Assembly: GCF_040545805.1 (NCBI RefSeq)
Contig: NZ_JBEPMO010000008.1
Span: 62,001-126,000, forward strand
From: Moheibacter stercoris
Lineage (GTDB): Bacteria > Bacteroidota > Bacteroidia > Flavobacteriales > Weeksellaceae
Direction: 5' to 3'
Length of the DNA stretch: 64,000 nucleotides
Shown here one piece after another: positions 57,209 to 64,000 of the stretch; position 1 is the first letter of the stretch, and the number at the start of each line of letters is the position of its first letter. The notes under the pieces are model-generated. The model did no database searches and was not told the DNA's origin. It saw only the letters and a program-made list of their open reading frames with translations. A program made the translations under genes and the position numbers.

Positions 57209-57967
57209 ATGAAAATTTTATTATCTCCCGCAAAACTCATGTCATTGGAAACCAGCGGAAGCTGGAATAAGTCCTCAACTCCTAAGTTTTTACCAGAAGC
57301 CCAGACTGTTATGGAAAGTTTAGGAAATTTAAGCGTAGAAGAATTGCAAAAACTGATGAGCATTTCAAAAGATTTAGCAGAAATGAATTGGGAACGAAAT
57401 ACACAATGGAAAACCAAACCAACTGCGAAACATTCTGTTCAAGCTGCTCTTGCCTTCAAAGGTGAAGTGTATCGAGGATTGGATGCTGCCAATCTTTCTG
57501 AAGAAGTTCAAAATTATTTGAACGATAACCTTTTCATTTTATCGGGTTTATACGGCTTGTTGAAACCAAGCGATAAAGTAATGCTCTATCGTTTGGAAAT
57601 GGGAAGTAAATTGGATGTGCAAGGTTCCAAAAATTTATATGGATTTTGGAAAGAAACTTTAACCGATCATGTTAATTCGAAATTGAAGAAGAATGAAGTT
57701 TTACTAAATCTTGCCAGTGTGGAATATTCGAAAGTTTTAGACGATAAAAAACTGAAATCTCCTAAAATTGAAGTAGAATTTTTGGATTACAAAAACGGAC
57801 AATTAAAACCAATCATGGTATTCTTCAAACAACAAAGAGGTGCGTTGGCGAGATATTGCGCCGAAAACAATCTTCAAACAATTGAGGAAGTGAAATTATA
57901 CAATGAAAATAATTATTCGTTTGACGAAAAATTATCCAATGAGAAAAAATTAGTTTTCGTACGATAA
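57209..57967 (+). CDS. yaaA: Peroxide stress protein YaaA
   Basis: The 252-residue protein matches YaaA (DUF328) over its whole length: MKILLSPAKLM at the start, HSVQAALAFKGEVYRGLDA, LFILSGLYGLLKP and the C-terminal FKQQRGALARYC segment. YaaA lowers intracellular free iron under hydrogen peroxide stress and binds DNA in E. coli. The start lies four bases after TAATTTAG (57197-57204), a one-mismatch -7 element, so a leaderless mRNA is possible. A bidirectional terminator follows. Confidence 0.93.
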   Translation: MKILLSPAKLMSLETSGSWNKSSTPKFLPEAQTVMESLGNLSVEELQKLMSISKDLAEMNWERNTQWKTKPTAKHSVQAALAFKGEVYRGLDAANLSEEVQNYLNDNLFILSGLYGLLKPSDKVMLYRLEMGSKLDVQGSKNLYGFWKETLTDHVNSKLKKNEVLLNLASVEYSKVLDDKKLKSPKIEVEFLDYKNGQLKPIMVFFKQQRGALARYCAENNLQTIEEVKLYNENNYSFDEKLSNEKKLVFVR

Positions 57968-57993
57968 AAAAACCTGGCATTGACCAGGTTTTT
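57966..57993. terminator. Terminator between yaaA and the ankyrin gene
   Basis: AAAAACCTGG, loop CATTGA, CCAGGTTTTT: a 10-bp stem with A and T runs that serves both convergent genes. Confidence 0.88.
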
Positions 57994-58013
57994 CTTTTTA
58001 TTTACAAAATTAA

Positions 58014-58478
58014 TTATTTCAAAATCTCTGCTATTTCTGAAAACCCTTGTGCTTGGGCTATATCCAGAGAAGTCATTCCACGACCATCTTTAAAAGTTTT
58101 ATCGGCTCCATTGTCCACCAATACTTTTACAATTCCAGGCTTATTAAACATGGTTGCAAAGGTTAAGGCAGTTCCTCCCATCCCATTGACAATGTTAACA
58201 TCTGCACCCGCGTCAATTAATCTTTGAACTATAGCTTCATGTCCCTTGAAACAAACACCCATCAAAGCAGTATTTCCAGAACCATCTTTTTCATCAATTA
58301 CTGGATTTAGAGACAATATAAAATCAACAATGTCTTCAAATCCATAATAAGTTGCCAGCAACAAAGGTGTCGAACCTCGTTGATCTTTGACGTTTAACAA
58401 ATCTGGATTTTGGGTTAATTCTTGTATCACAGATTCCAACTCATTGTTGCGAATTGAATAAAATAATTTTTCAGACAT
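58014..58478 (-). CDS. Ankyrin repeat protein
   Basis: The 154-residue protein consists of about four ankyrin repeats, recognisable by DQRGSTPLLLATYYGFEDIV, DGSGNTALMGVCFKGHEAIV, NGMGGTALTFATMFNKPGIV and DGRGMTSLDIAQAQGFSEIA. There is no signal peptide or other domain, so it is a cytoplasmic protein-protein adaptor. In many bacteria such small ankyrin proteins accompany catalase, but none is nearby here. It has its own promoter divergent from the DEAD-box gene. Confidence 0.92.
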   Translation of the reverse strand: MSEKLFYSIRNNELESVIQELTQNPDLLNVKDQRGSTPLLLATYYGFEDIVDFILSLNPVIDEKDGSGNTALMGVCFKGHEAIVQRLIDAGADVNIVNGMGGTALTFATMFNKPGIVKVLVDNGADKTFKDGRGMTSLDIAQAQGFSEIAEILK

Positions 58479-58502
58479 GGATATTTTCTATTGGTAAACT
58501 AT

Positions 58503-58510
58503 CAAAATTA
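58503..58510 (-). promoter_or_regulatory. -7 promoter element of the ankyrin gene
   Basis: TAATTTTG on the minus strand, a perfect match, 24 bases before the ATG at 58478. Confidence 0.55.
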
Positions 58511-58564
58511 CAAAAATTCAATCGTATGAAAATCTAAAAATTCGTTAAACCCATCAATTCGCCT

Positions 58565-58572
58565 ACCTTTGC
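58565..58572 (+). promoter_or_regulatory. -7 promoter element of the DEAD-box helicase gene
   Basis: TACCTTTG, a perfect match, three bases before the ATG at 58576 (probable leaderless mRNA). Confidence 0.65.
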
Positions 58573-58575
58573 AGA

Positions 58576-59883
58576 ATGGATGTACAATCGATCTTAGAAA
58601 AATTGCAGATTCAAGATTTGAATCAGATGCAAAAATCAACATATTCACAATCTGACAATCACCAAGATATAATCTTATTGTCTCCCACTGGTTCTGGAAA
58701 AACTTTGGCATTTTTATTTCCTTTACTGCGAAATTTATCTCCTCAAAATTCCGGAATTCAAGCGTTAATCATGGTTCCATCTCGAGAATTAGCTCTTCAA
58801 ATCGAACAAGTTTTCAAAGCCATGGCAACAGACTACAAAGTTTCTGTCGTTTACGGTGGACATGATAAAAAGATCGAACAAAATAATTTGATTGAATCTC
58901 CAGCGGTTTTAATTGGAACGCCAGGTAGAATTGCTTACCATGTCAAAAACCAAAATATAGACGCTTCAACCATTCAAACCTTGGTTTTGGATGAATTTGA
59001 CAAATCCTTGGAATTCGGATTTCAAGACGATATGACCTACATCATAGAATCTATGTCTAACCTCAATCATAGAATTCTAACATCTGCTACATCCATGTCC
59101 ACAATTCCTTCCTTCGCTGGATTGGAGAATGTCAAAACTTTAGATTTTTTGAAAGAATTGGAGTCAAAACCCAATTTTCAATTTCGAAAAGTAAATACAC
59201 TTTCAGAGGAAAAATTAGAAACTTTGTTCAAATTGATCTGTAAAATTGGAAGCAAACGAACTCTGATTTTCTGCAATCATCGAGACGCGGTAGATCGAAT
59301 TTCTGAATTGCTTAGAAGAAAAGGAATCGAACGTGAAAATTTCCATGGTGGATTGGAACAAGACGAACGAGAGCGAGCTTTGTTTAAATTTCGAAATGAT
59401 TCGGTTCGAATTCTCATTACGACAGATTTAGCTGCTAGAGGATTGGATATTCCTGAAGTGGAATCCATAGTCCATTATCAGCTTCCACCCAAAGAAGATG
59501 CATTCATTCACCGAAACGGTCGTACAGCGCGTATGAACGCAAAAGGGTTTGTGTATGTGATGATTTCAGAAGATGAAAACTTCCCTTTTATCGATTCCAA
59601 AATTCTAGTTGAAGATGTAGAAGGATTTACCAAAGTTCCTCAAAATTCGCCTTGGCAAACAATTTACATCAGCGCAGGAAAAAAAGACAAAGTCAACAAA
59701 GTTGATATTGTGGGATTCTTAATCAAAAAAGGTGGTTTAACAAAAGAAGAAGTTGGCTTGATTGAAGTAAAAGATACGACTTCTTATGTGGCAATTCCTC
59801 GCAAAAAAGCGATGGATTTGGTGAAAAAGTTGGATAAGGAAAGAATTAAAAACAAAAAAGTAAAGTTGGATATTGCTCGTTAA
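58576..59883 (+). CDS. DEAD-box RNA helicase with DbpA-like C-terminal domain
   Basis: The 435-residue helicase has motif I SPTGSGKT (36-43), Ia PSRELA, motif II DEFD (139-142, where the family normally has DEAD), motif III around TSATSM and motif VI HRNGRTAR. Residues about 358-430 (VNKVDIVGFLIKKGGLTKEEVGLIEVKD...VAIPRKKA) form a DbpA-type RNA-binding domain, known in DbpA to recognise hairpin 92 of 23S rRNA. It probably acts in large-subunit assembly. DEFD at motif II is found in some Bacteroidota members and retains the catalytic D-E. Likely leaderless. Confidence 0.93.
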   Translation: MDVQSILEKLQIQDLNQMQKSTYSQSDNHQDIILLSPTGSGKTLAFLFPLLRNLSPQNSGIQALIMVPSRELALQIEQVFKAMATDYKVSVVYGGHDKKIEQNNLIESPAVLIGTPGRIAYHVKNQNIDASTIQTLVLDEFDKSLEFGFQDDMTYIIESMSNLNHRILTSATSMSTIPSFAGLENVKTLDFLKELESKPNFQFRKVNTLSEEKLETLFKLICKIGSKRTLIFCNHRDAVDRISELLRRKGIERENFHGGLEQDERERALFKFRNDSVRILITTDLAARGLDIPEVESIVHYQLPPKEDAFIHRNGRTARMNAKGFVYVMISEDENFPFIDSKILVEDVEGFTKVPQNSPWQTIYISAGKKDKVNKVDIVGFLIKKGGLTKEEVGLIEVKDTTSYVAIPRKKAMDLVKKLDKERIKNKKVKLDIAR

Positions 59884-59887
59884 AGCT

Positions 59888-60337
59888 TTATTCTTTTGCT
59901 AGCTGATTTATCATGCGTTTCAAATCTTTGGGACGCAACAGCCCTGAATAGACATCCAAAATTTCAAAATCCTGATTGAGGACAACCCATGATGGAAAGC
60001 TGATTTCGTTGGAATCTCCCAATAATTCTATAACCAAATCATGGTATTGACTGGGTTGTTTGGAAAATACATGATTCTTCAACTTGACTTCTTCCGTGGA
60101 TTCTGCATTGAATTCGAAAAAATAAATTTTGGAATTCATCAATTTGATCAATTCCTCATCTTTTGCAAATTGTTGGGATTGAATTCGACAAATCCCACAC
60201 CAATCCGTTGTGATAGACAAAAAGATTGGTTTATTTTCTATCTGAATTTTCTCTTCAATAACATGAATGCTGATCTTTTCTTGCGCAAACACCCAAGAAG
60301 AAATTAATCCAAACATACAATAAACCAATCTTCTCAT
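59888..60337 (-). CDS. Secreted thioredoxin-like protein
   Basis: The 149-residue protein has a signal peptide (about 1-18, ending FAQ) and a thioredoxin fold with the redox motif C47-G-I-C50 in TTDWCGICRIQSQQFAKDEE and cis-proline in ISFPSWVVL. This is the DUF255/thioredoxin_7-like branch. It starts four bases after the stop of the TonB-dependent receptor gene, so both are made together. A periplasmic disulfide reductase or isomerase acting on the receptor or its ligand is a reasonable inference, because the receptor plug carries a CxxC pair. Confidence 0.9.
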   Translation of the reverse strand: MRRLVYCMFGLISSWVFAQEKISIHVIEEKIQIENKPIFLSITTDWCGICRIQSQQFAKDEELIKLMNSKIYFFEFNAESTEEVKLKNHVFSKQPSQYHDLVIELLGDSNEISFPSWVVLNQDFEILDVYSGLLRPKDLKRMINQLAKE

Positions 60338-60341
60338 TTTC

Positions 60342-62396
60342 TTAAAACATTGAATATCTAAAACCTATAAATCCACGAATTCCTTGCATAGAAGCATAAC
60401 TATAGGTCGTATCAAACGAATATCCATTTGGATTTTGAATCGGATCATCAACCTGTTGATCAAACGGATCAAAAGCGCGCAAAATTGGATCTTCTGAAGG
60501 AACGAAATCAAATAAATTCTTTACACCCGCATAAATTTCCATTCCATTTTGAAACTTTTTGGTTACTTGAATATTGGCAATCATATGCCAAGGCGAATAC
60601 TCTGGACGATAATCATTGGGAACTGTTGGCAAACGCATTGGACCATTCCAATTTCCGGTTAAATCCACACTAAAATTCTTTGGGAACGAATAACTCATGA
60701 CCAAGTTTCCAGACCATTCTGGTGCGAAATATTGTACTTCTTTTTGTTCAACACCATTTTCATCCTTTTCTTTTTGAAACACATCCATATAAGAAACTCC
60801 AGCAGAAATGCGCAATGGAATGCCAAAACTAAAGTTGGTATTCAAAGAAACACCTTGTGAAATCGCATGCCCTTCCAAATTATCGTATACGATTTGGTCT
60901 GGATTCACATCATAATCTGCATTGATTTTATTGGTGAAATACGAATAGAAACCAGTAACATCCACGTCAACATTCATGCCTCCAGTGGTAAAACGAGTGA
61001 CATAATTTAAATTTGCATTCAACGAACGCTCAGGTTTTAATTCTTCCGTGATGATTACTTCTCTTGACCCAGTCAAGGCAGCGTGATCTTCCGTAAATAA
61101 ATTTACGACACGGAATCCTGTTCCAAAACTTCCTCGTAAGGTATGTTTCTTGTCAGCAGACGAATATCGGTAAGCAACACGTGGCGAATGGATGGATCCA
61201 TGGTGTTCATCATAGTCAAATCGATAGCCCAAAAGCAAACTATTTTGGGGATTGAATTTCATTTCATCTTGAACAAAAACACCTGGAATAGTCGTTCTAG
61301 AAGGTACATTATGTCCATTTTCATCGGCTGTTGCAGGCGTATTGTCATCATAATCCGTATAACGAATCGTTGCTCCAGCCAACAAATTATGAATTCCTAG
61401 AGTCTTGTCCCAATAAGCTTGACCAAAGGCGACTTGCTGAGTTGCCATATAAGGCGTATTTCCATACCATGAATTTTGATCGTGGTAATTGTAGGAGAAT
61501 TGTGTGGTGATGGATTCTTTTATTGGCAACTGATACATGGCAACCGCTTCAAATCTTGATGTATAAACCGATTCACCATAAACTTCATCACTACCTCTAT
61601 GAATTCGTTTGTTATAGTCCAATTCTCCACCCCAACGATCTTCATATACATATCGCAAACCTAAACTTGCAATTTTGTCATCTTTTCGTTTTAAATTCCA
61701 CTTGTTGAAAATGGAAATTCTATCTTGTAACGTCAAATCGGTGAAATTATCTCCGTTGTTATCTTTCACATCATCGTATTTGAAATAATTCATCCCAATC
61801 AAACTACTTGCATCCCCAATCTTAAATTTTGTGGAAATATCGGTATTGAACTCCATCCAAGATGAACTCATAAAATCAACGGAAAGACTTGGCGCTTTCT
61901 GTGCATTTTTGGTAATCACATTGATGATTCCACCCATGGCTTCTGACCCATACAAGGAAGAAGCTGGCCCTTTTACTACTTCTATTTTTTCAACCATTGA
62001 ATTGGGAATTCCATTCAATCCATAAACCGTTGACAAAGAACTAACAATAGGCATACCATCGATCAATATCATAGTATAAGGCCCTTCCATTCCATTGATG
62101 TGAATGTCTCCTGTATTGCAAACATTGCAATTCACTTGCGGACGTACTCCATTGACCATACCAATGGATTCAAATAAACTTGGAGAAGGATTTTTTCGAA
62201 ACAATCTTGGTGTGATAATCTCGACTGGAACCGGACTATCCAAACGACTAACCTCTTTCAATGTTCCTGTAATAACAGCACTTTCCAATTGGATTTCGTC
62301 TTCTTCCCAGAGCAAAGAATCTGATTTTTCTGGTAAATTTTGTGCAGAAGCGAATCCAAGACTTCCTAAAAAATAAGCATAAACAATTTTCCTCAT
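60342..62396 (-). CDS. TonB-dependent outer-membrane receptor
   Basis: The 684-residue receptor has a signal peptide, a plug domain beginning near residue 35 and a 22-strand barrel ending in the aromatic FIGFRYSMF typical of outer-membrane proteins. No N-terminal carboxypeptidase-like domain is present. In the plug, VNCNVCNTGDIHINGMEG contains Cys90 and Cys93, a CxxC pair also seen in related Bacteroidota receptors. The ligand is unknown; heme, copper or another metal compound are guesses. The operon partner is a secreted CGIC thioredoxin. Confidence 0.93.
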   Translation of the reverse strand: MRKIVYAYFLGSLGFASAQNLPEKSDSLLWEEDEIQLESAVITGTLKEVSRLDSPVPVEIITPRLFRKNPSPSLFESIGMVNGVRPQVNCNVCNTGDIHINGMEGPYTMILIDGMPIVSSLSTVYGLNGIPNSMVEKIEVVKGPASSLYGSEAMGGIINVITKNAQKAPSLSVDFMSSSWMEFNTDISTKFKIGDASSLIGMNYFKYDDVKDNNGDNFTDLTLQDRISIFNKWNLKRKDDKIASLGLRYVYEDRWGGELDYNKRIHRGSDEVYGESVYTSRFEAVAMYQLPIKESITTQFSYNYHDQNSWYGNTPYMATQQVAFGQAYWDKTLGIHNLLAGATIRYTDYDDNTPATADENGHNVPSRTTIPGVFVQDEMKFNPQNSLLLGYRFDYDEHHGSIHSPRVAYRYSSADKKHTLRGSFGTGFRVVNLFTEDHAALTGSREVIITEELKPERSLNANLNYVTRFTTGGMNVDVDVTGFYSYFTNKINADYDVNPDQIVYDNLEGHAISQGVSLNTNFSFGIPLRISAGVSYMDVFQKEKDENGVEQKEVQYFAPEWSGNLVMSYSFPKNFSVDLTGNWNGPMRLPTVPNDYRPEYSPWHMIANIQVTKKFQNGMEIYAGVKNLFDFVPSEDPILRAFDPFDQQVDDPIQNPNGYSFDTTYSYASMQGIRGFIGFRYSMF

Positions 62397-62412
62397 AATT
62401 TATTTTATGAGG

Positions 62413-62420
62413 CAAAACTA
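62413..62420 (-). promoter_or_regulatory. -7 promoter element of the TonB-receptor operon
   Basis: TAGTTTTG on the minus strand, a perfect match, 16 bases before the ATG at 62396. Confidence 0.6.
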
Positions 62421-62458
62421 TAAATGTTAGCTTAATCTAACAAATTATTTCTAATATT

Positions 62459-63175
62459 TTAATAAATTAATTCAACCTCTTTATGTTGAAATGTTTTCAA
62501 TTCTCTGTTTGATAATTCCACTAACAAAAGTCCGCTGGAATCTACACCACGAATAATTCCACTAAAAATTTCTTGATTTTTTAGGAATTCAGAAGGAACA
62601 TCCTTTCGAAATAAATGAGTTAAATAAGTATTTTGGATATATTCCCATTGTTTTTGTTCAATTTGAACAAAGGATGCTTGCATTTCTGTCAGGAAATCTG
62701 ACAATATTTCTTCTATGTCATAATTTTTACCCGTAATGCTGGCCAAAGATCCGGCTTTTGATAGCTCTCCAAAATGGGTTTGATTGACATTTATTCCAAC
62801 ACCAACGACAATATTCATCTGGTTTTCATGCTTATAAGTTTCAACTAGAATTCCCGAAACTTTCTTCGTTTCAGCAATTATGTCATTAGGCCATTTTACA
62901 AAGGCAGACGGAACATAGGATGAAATAACTTTTCTGACGACATTACTAATCCATTGGTTAAAATAAATCAATTCCTGATAGGTTAATTCTGTCTTTATCA
63001 GAACACTAACTGCCAGATTTTGATCTTGATTGGATTCCCAATGATTCCCACTGTATCCACGTCCGTTCGTCTGATTGGAAGTCCAAAAAACCGTCCATGA
63101 TTTGGCATTCTTTTTGGAGAAATCCATTAAAGCAGAATTCGTACTTGGAATGGTGTCAAATTTGTGTATTTCCAT
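62459..63175 (-). CDS. birA: Biotin--[acetyl-CoA-carboxylase] ligase
   Basis: The 238-residue enzyme consists of the catalytic and small C-terminal domains of BirA only, without the N-terminal DNA-binding domain, so it ligates biotin but does not repress. Motifs: IPSTNSALMDF, the biotinyl-AMP loop GRGYSGNHWESNQDQN, the lysine in VKWPNDII and GVGINVNQ. The loop differs slightly from the usual GRGRxGR. It attaches biotin to carboxylase carriers in the cytoplasm. The gene is divergent from rsfS, an order seen throughout Flavobacteriia. Confidence 0.93.
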   Translation of the reverse strand: MEIHKFDTIPSTNSALMDFSKKNAKSWTVFWTSNQTNGRGYSGNHWESNQDQNLAVSVLIKTELTYQELIYFNQWISNVVRKVISSYVPSAFVKWPNDIIAETKKVSGILVETYKHENQMNIVVGVGINVNQTHFGELSKAGSLASITGKNYDIEEILSDFLTEMQASFVQIEQKQWEYIQNTYLTHLFRKDVPSEFLKNQEIFSGIIRGVDSSGLLLVELSNRELKTFQHKEVELIY

Positions 63176-63241
63176 GCAATAAATTTATCCTTTCTAGTCG
63201 CTAAAGTTATCTTAAAATGTGAAAACTCAGCGAATATTCAC

Positions 63242-63249
63242 TAATTTTG
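63242..63249 (+). promoter_or_regulatory. -7 promoter element of rsfS-ftsH
   Basis: TAATTTTG, a perfect match, 18 bases before the rsfS ATG at 63268. Confidence 0.55.
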
Positions 63250-63267
63250 CAACTTATAAAATTTTGA

Positions 63268-63630
63268 ATGAGTAAAAAAGTAGATTCTAAGATTATAATT
63301 GACGTCATCATTGACGGTATTTCTGACTCAAAAGCAGAAGACATTAAAATCCTTGATTTAAGAGAAATAGAAAACGCATTTTGTGAATATTTCGTGATTT
63401 GTAGCGGAAATTCCAACACTCACGTTGCGTCCATTGCAGCTGCTTTGGAGAAAAAAGTGAGAAATGAAATTCAAGAACGTCCATGGCATGTTGAGGGTAC
63501 TGAAAATGCACAATGGATTTTATTGGATTACACCAACATTATTGTGCATGTTTTCCAAAAACAATACAGAGAATACTATGATTTAGAAAGTCTTTGGGGA
63601 GATGCAAAAGAAATTACTGTAACTATTTAA
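63268..63630 (+). CDS. rsfS: Ribosomal silencing factor RsfS
   Basis: The 120-residue protein has the RsfS (Iojap) fold with DIKILDLREIENAFCEYFVICSGNS and the central RPWHVEGTENAQWILLDY motif. It binds ribosomal protein L14 and blocks subunit joining during starvation. Length is normal. ftsH follows after 10 bases in the same direction, a conserved pairing in this class. Confidence 0.96.
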   Translation: MSKKVDSKIIIDVIIDGISDSKAEDIKILDLREIENAFCEYFVICSGNSNTHVASIAAALEKKVRNEIQERPWHVEGTENAQWILLDYTNIIVHVFQKQYREYYDLESLWGDAKEITVTI

Positions 63631-63640
63631 ACTGAAAAAT

Positions 63641-64000
63641 TTGAGCACAAACGATAAAAATAAAAAATCAAACAATTCTTTTAATCCTATGTGGATCTAT
63701 GCCATCGTGGGGTTTTTATTAATTGGATTTTGGCTTTTCACCAGTAGCATGGGCGGTGAAGTGAAAAAACTAGATAGAGGTACTTTTTTTGAATATTTAA
63801 AGGAAGGTCATATCAAAACCGTTCGATTGAATTTAGAAGAACATAAGGTCGATGTGTTTTTGACCGATGAAGCCTTGAAATTGGATCAATTCAAACATTT
63901 CAAAAAAGAGAATTCCAATATGACTGCCTTTGCTCAAGCAGGTCCACAATACTCTTTTATTGTAGCTGATAATGCCAATTTTGAAACCGAAATTGAAAAA
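63641..64000 (+). CDS. ftsH: ATP-dependent zinc metalloprotease FtsH, N-terminal part (partial)
   Basis: The frame runs off the right edge after 120 codons. It starts with TTG at 63641 (reading STNDKNKKSNNSFNPMW), or ATG at 63689 if the TTG is not used, and has a first membrane helix (IYAIVGFLLIGFWLFTSS) followed by the periplasmic domain opening GGEVKKLDRGTFFEYLKEGH. The AAA and protease domains are beyond the window, so the call depends on the N-terminal pattern and the rsfS-ftsH gene order. FtsH degrades membrane and regulatory proteins. Confidence 0.88.
   Translation, partial: MSTNDKNKKSNNSFNPMWIYAIVGFLLIGFWLFTSSMGGEVKKLDRGTFFEYLKEGHIKTVRLNLEEHKVDVFLTDEALKLDQFKHFKKENSNMTAFAQAGPQYSFIVADNANFETEIEK

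Overview
The window is a chromosomal segment of a Bacteroidota bacterium, most likely class Flavobacteriia; a Weeksellaceae-type genus is a guess. The evidence is low G+C (about one third by eye), promoters with the Bacteroidota -7 element TAnnTTTG, no recognisable Shine-Dalgarno sequences, two secreted proteins with type IX secretion (T9SS) C-terminal sorting domains, an S46 dipeptidyl-peptidase, a TonB-dependent receptor, many SxxC lipoproteins, and the order birA / rsfS-ftsH. I see no rRNA, CRISPR array, insertion sequence or prophage. One tRNA, tRNA-Leu(GAG), is present. Coding density is high and most of the content is housekeeping.

Layout. 0-2.5 kb: tail of an ECF sigma gene followed by a membrane protein and two secreted beta-rich proteins. 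2.5-8.1 kb: a minus-strand set (FMN glutamate-synthase-like protein, succinate-semialdehyde-type dehydrogenase, FAD oxidoreductase), then FAH-family hydrolase, UspA and a YjdI-like ferredoxin. 8.3-12.3 kb: sucAB. 12.3-12.8 kb: a 519-bp gap holding two tandem putative small-RNA genes on the minus strand. 12.8-21.6 kb: pepD, a two-component system, two tandemly duplicated T9SS cargo genes, an OmpA-like protein and a lipoprotein. 21.6-30.8 kb: a possible third small RNA, a glycosyltransferase/phosphatase pair, an FG-GAP protein, a YfhO operon and an amino-acid permease. 30.9-41.2 kb: tRNA-Leu, FMN reductase, aspS, a Fic protein with a striking operator, a family 2 glycosyltransferase, hppD with a leader ORF, a YgiB/YgiC-like operon and an S46 peptidase. 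41.3-53.4 kb: hemW-like, two alpha/beta hydrolases, murI, rocD, secreted unknowns, icd, truA and an ABC exporter. 53.5-64 kb: a family of small lipoproteins, M28 peptidase, YrdC-domain protein, yaaA, ankyrin protein, DbpA-like helicase, thioredoxin/TonB-receptor operon, birA, rsfS and the start of ftsH.

How the genes fit together. sucAB and icd supply oxidative TCA steps; hppD and the FAH-family protein suggest aromatic amino-acid catabolism; rocD, the aldehyde dehydrogenase and the glutamate-synthase-like protein point to glutamate and amine metabolism; pepD, the S46 and M28 peptidases and the permease fit a peptide-using lifestyle. The histidine kinase/response regulator pair lies beside two duplicated T9SS cargo genes whose promoters each carry ACAT-N4-ATGT centred near -44, and the same motif recurs at the end of the kinase gene, so a local regulatory circuit is plausible.

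The least explained parts are non-coding: two tandem minus-strand transcripts after sucB, each with a -7 element, a shared upstream element, a CUCUCUCU core and a terminator; a third candidate at 21.6-21.8 kb behind 23-bp-spaced direct repeats; paired TATCSGATA palindromes at the Fic promoter; and a short ORF in the hppD leader whose stop codon overlaps one arm of a hairpin. Several genes (hemW, murI, the DEAD-box gene, fic, the hppD leader ORF) start 3-6 bases after a perfect -7 element and are probably leaderless. Promoter, operator and small-RNA calls are inferences from sequence alone.
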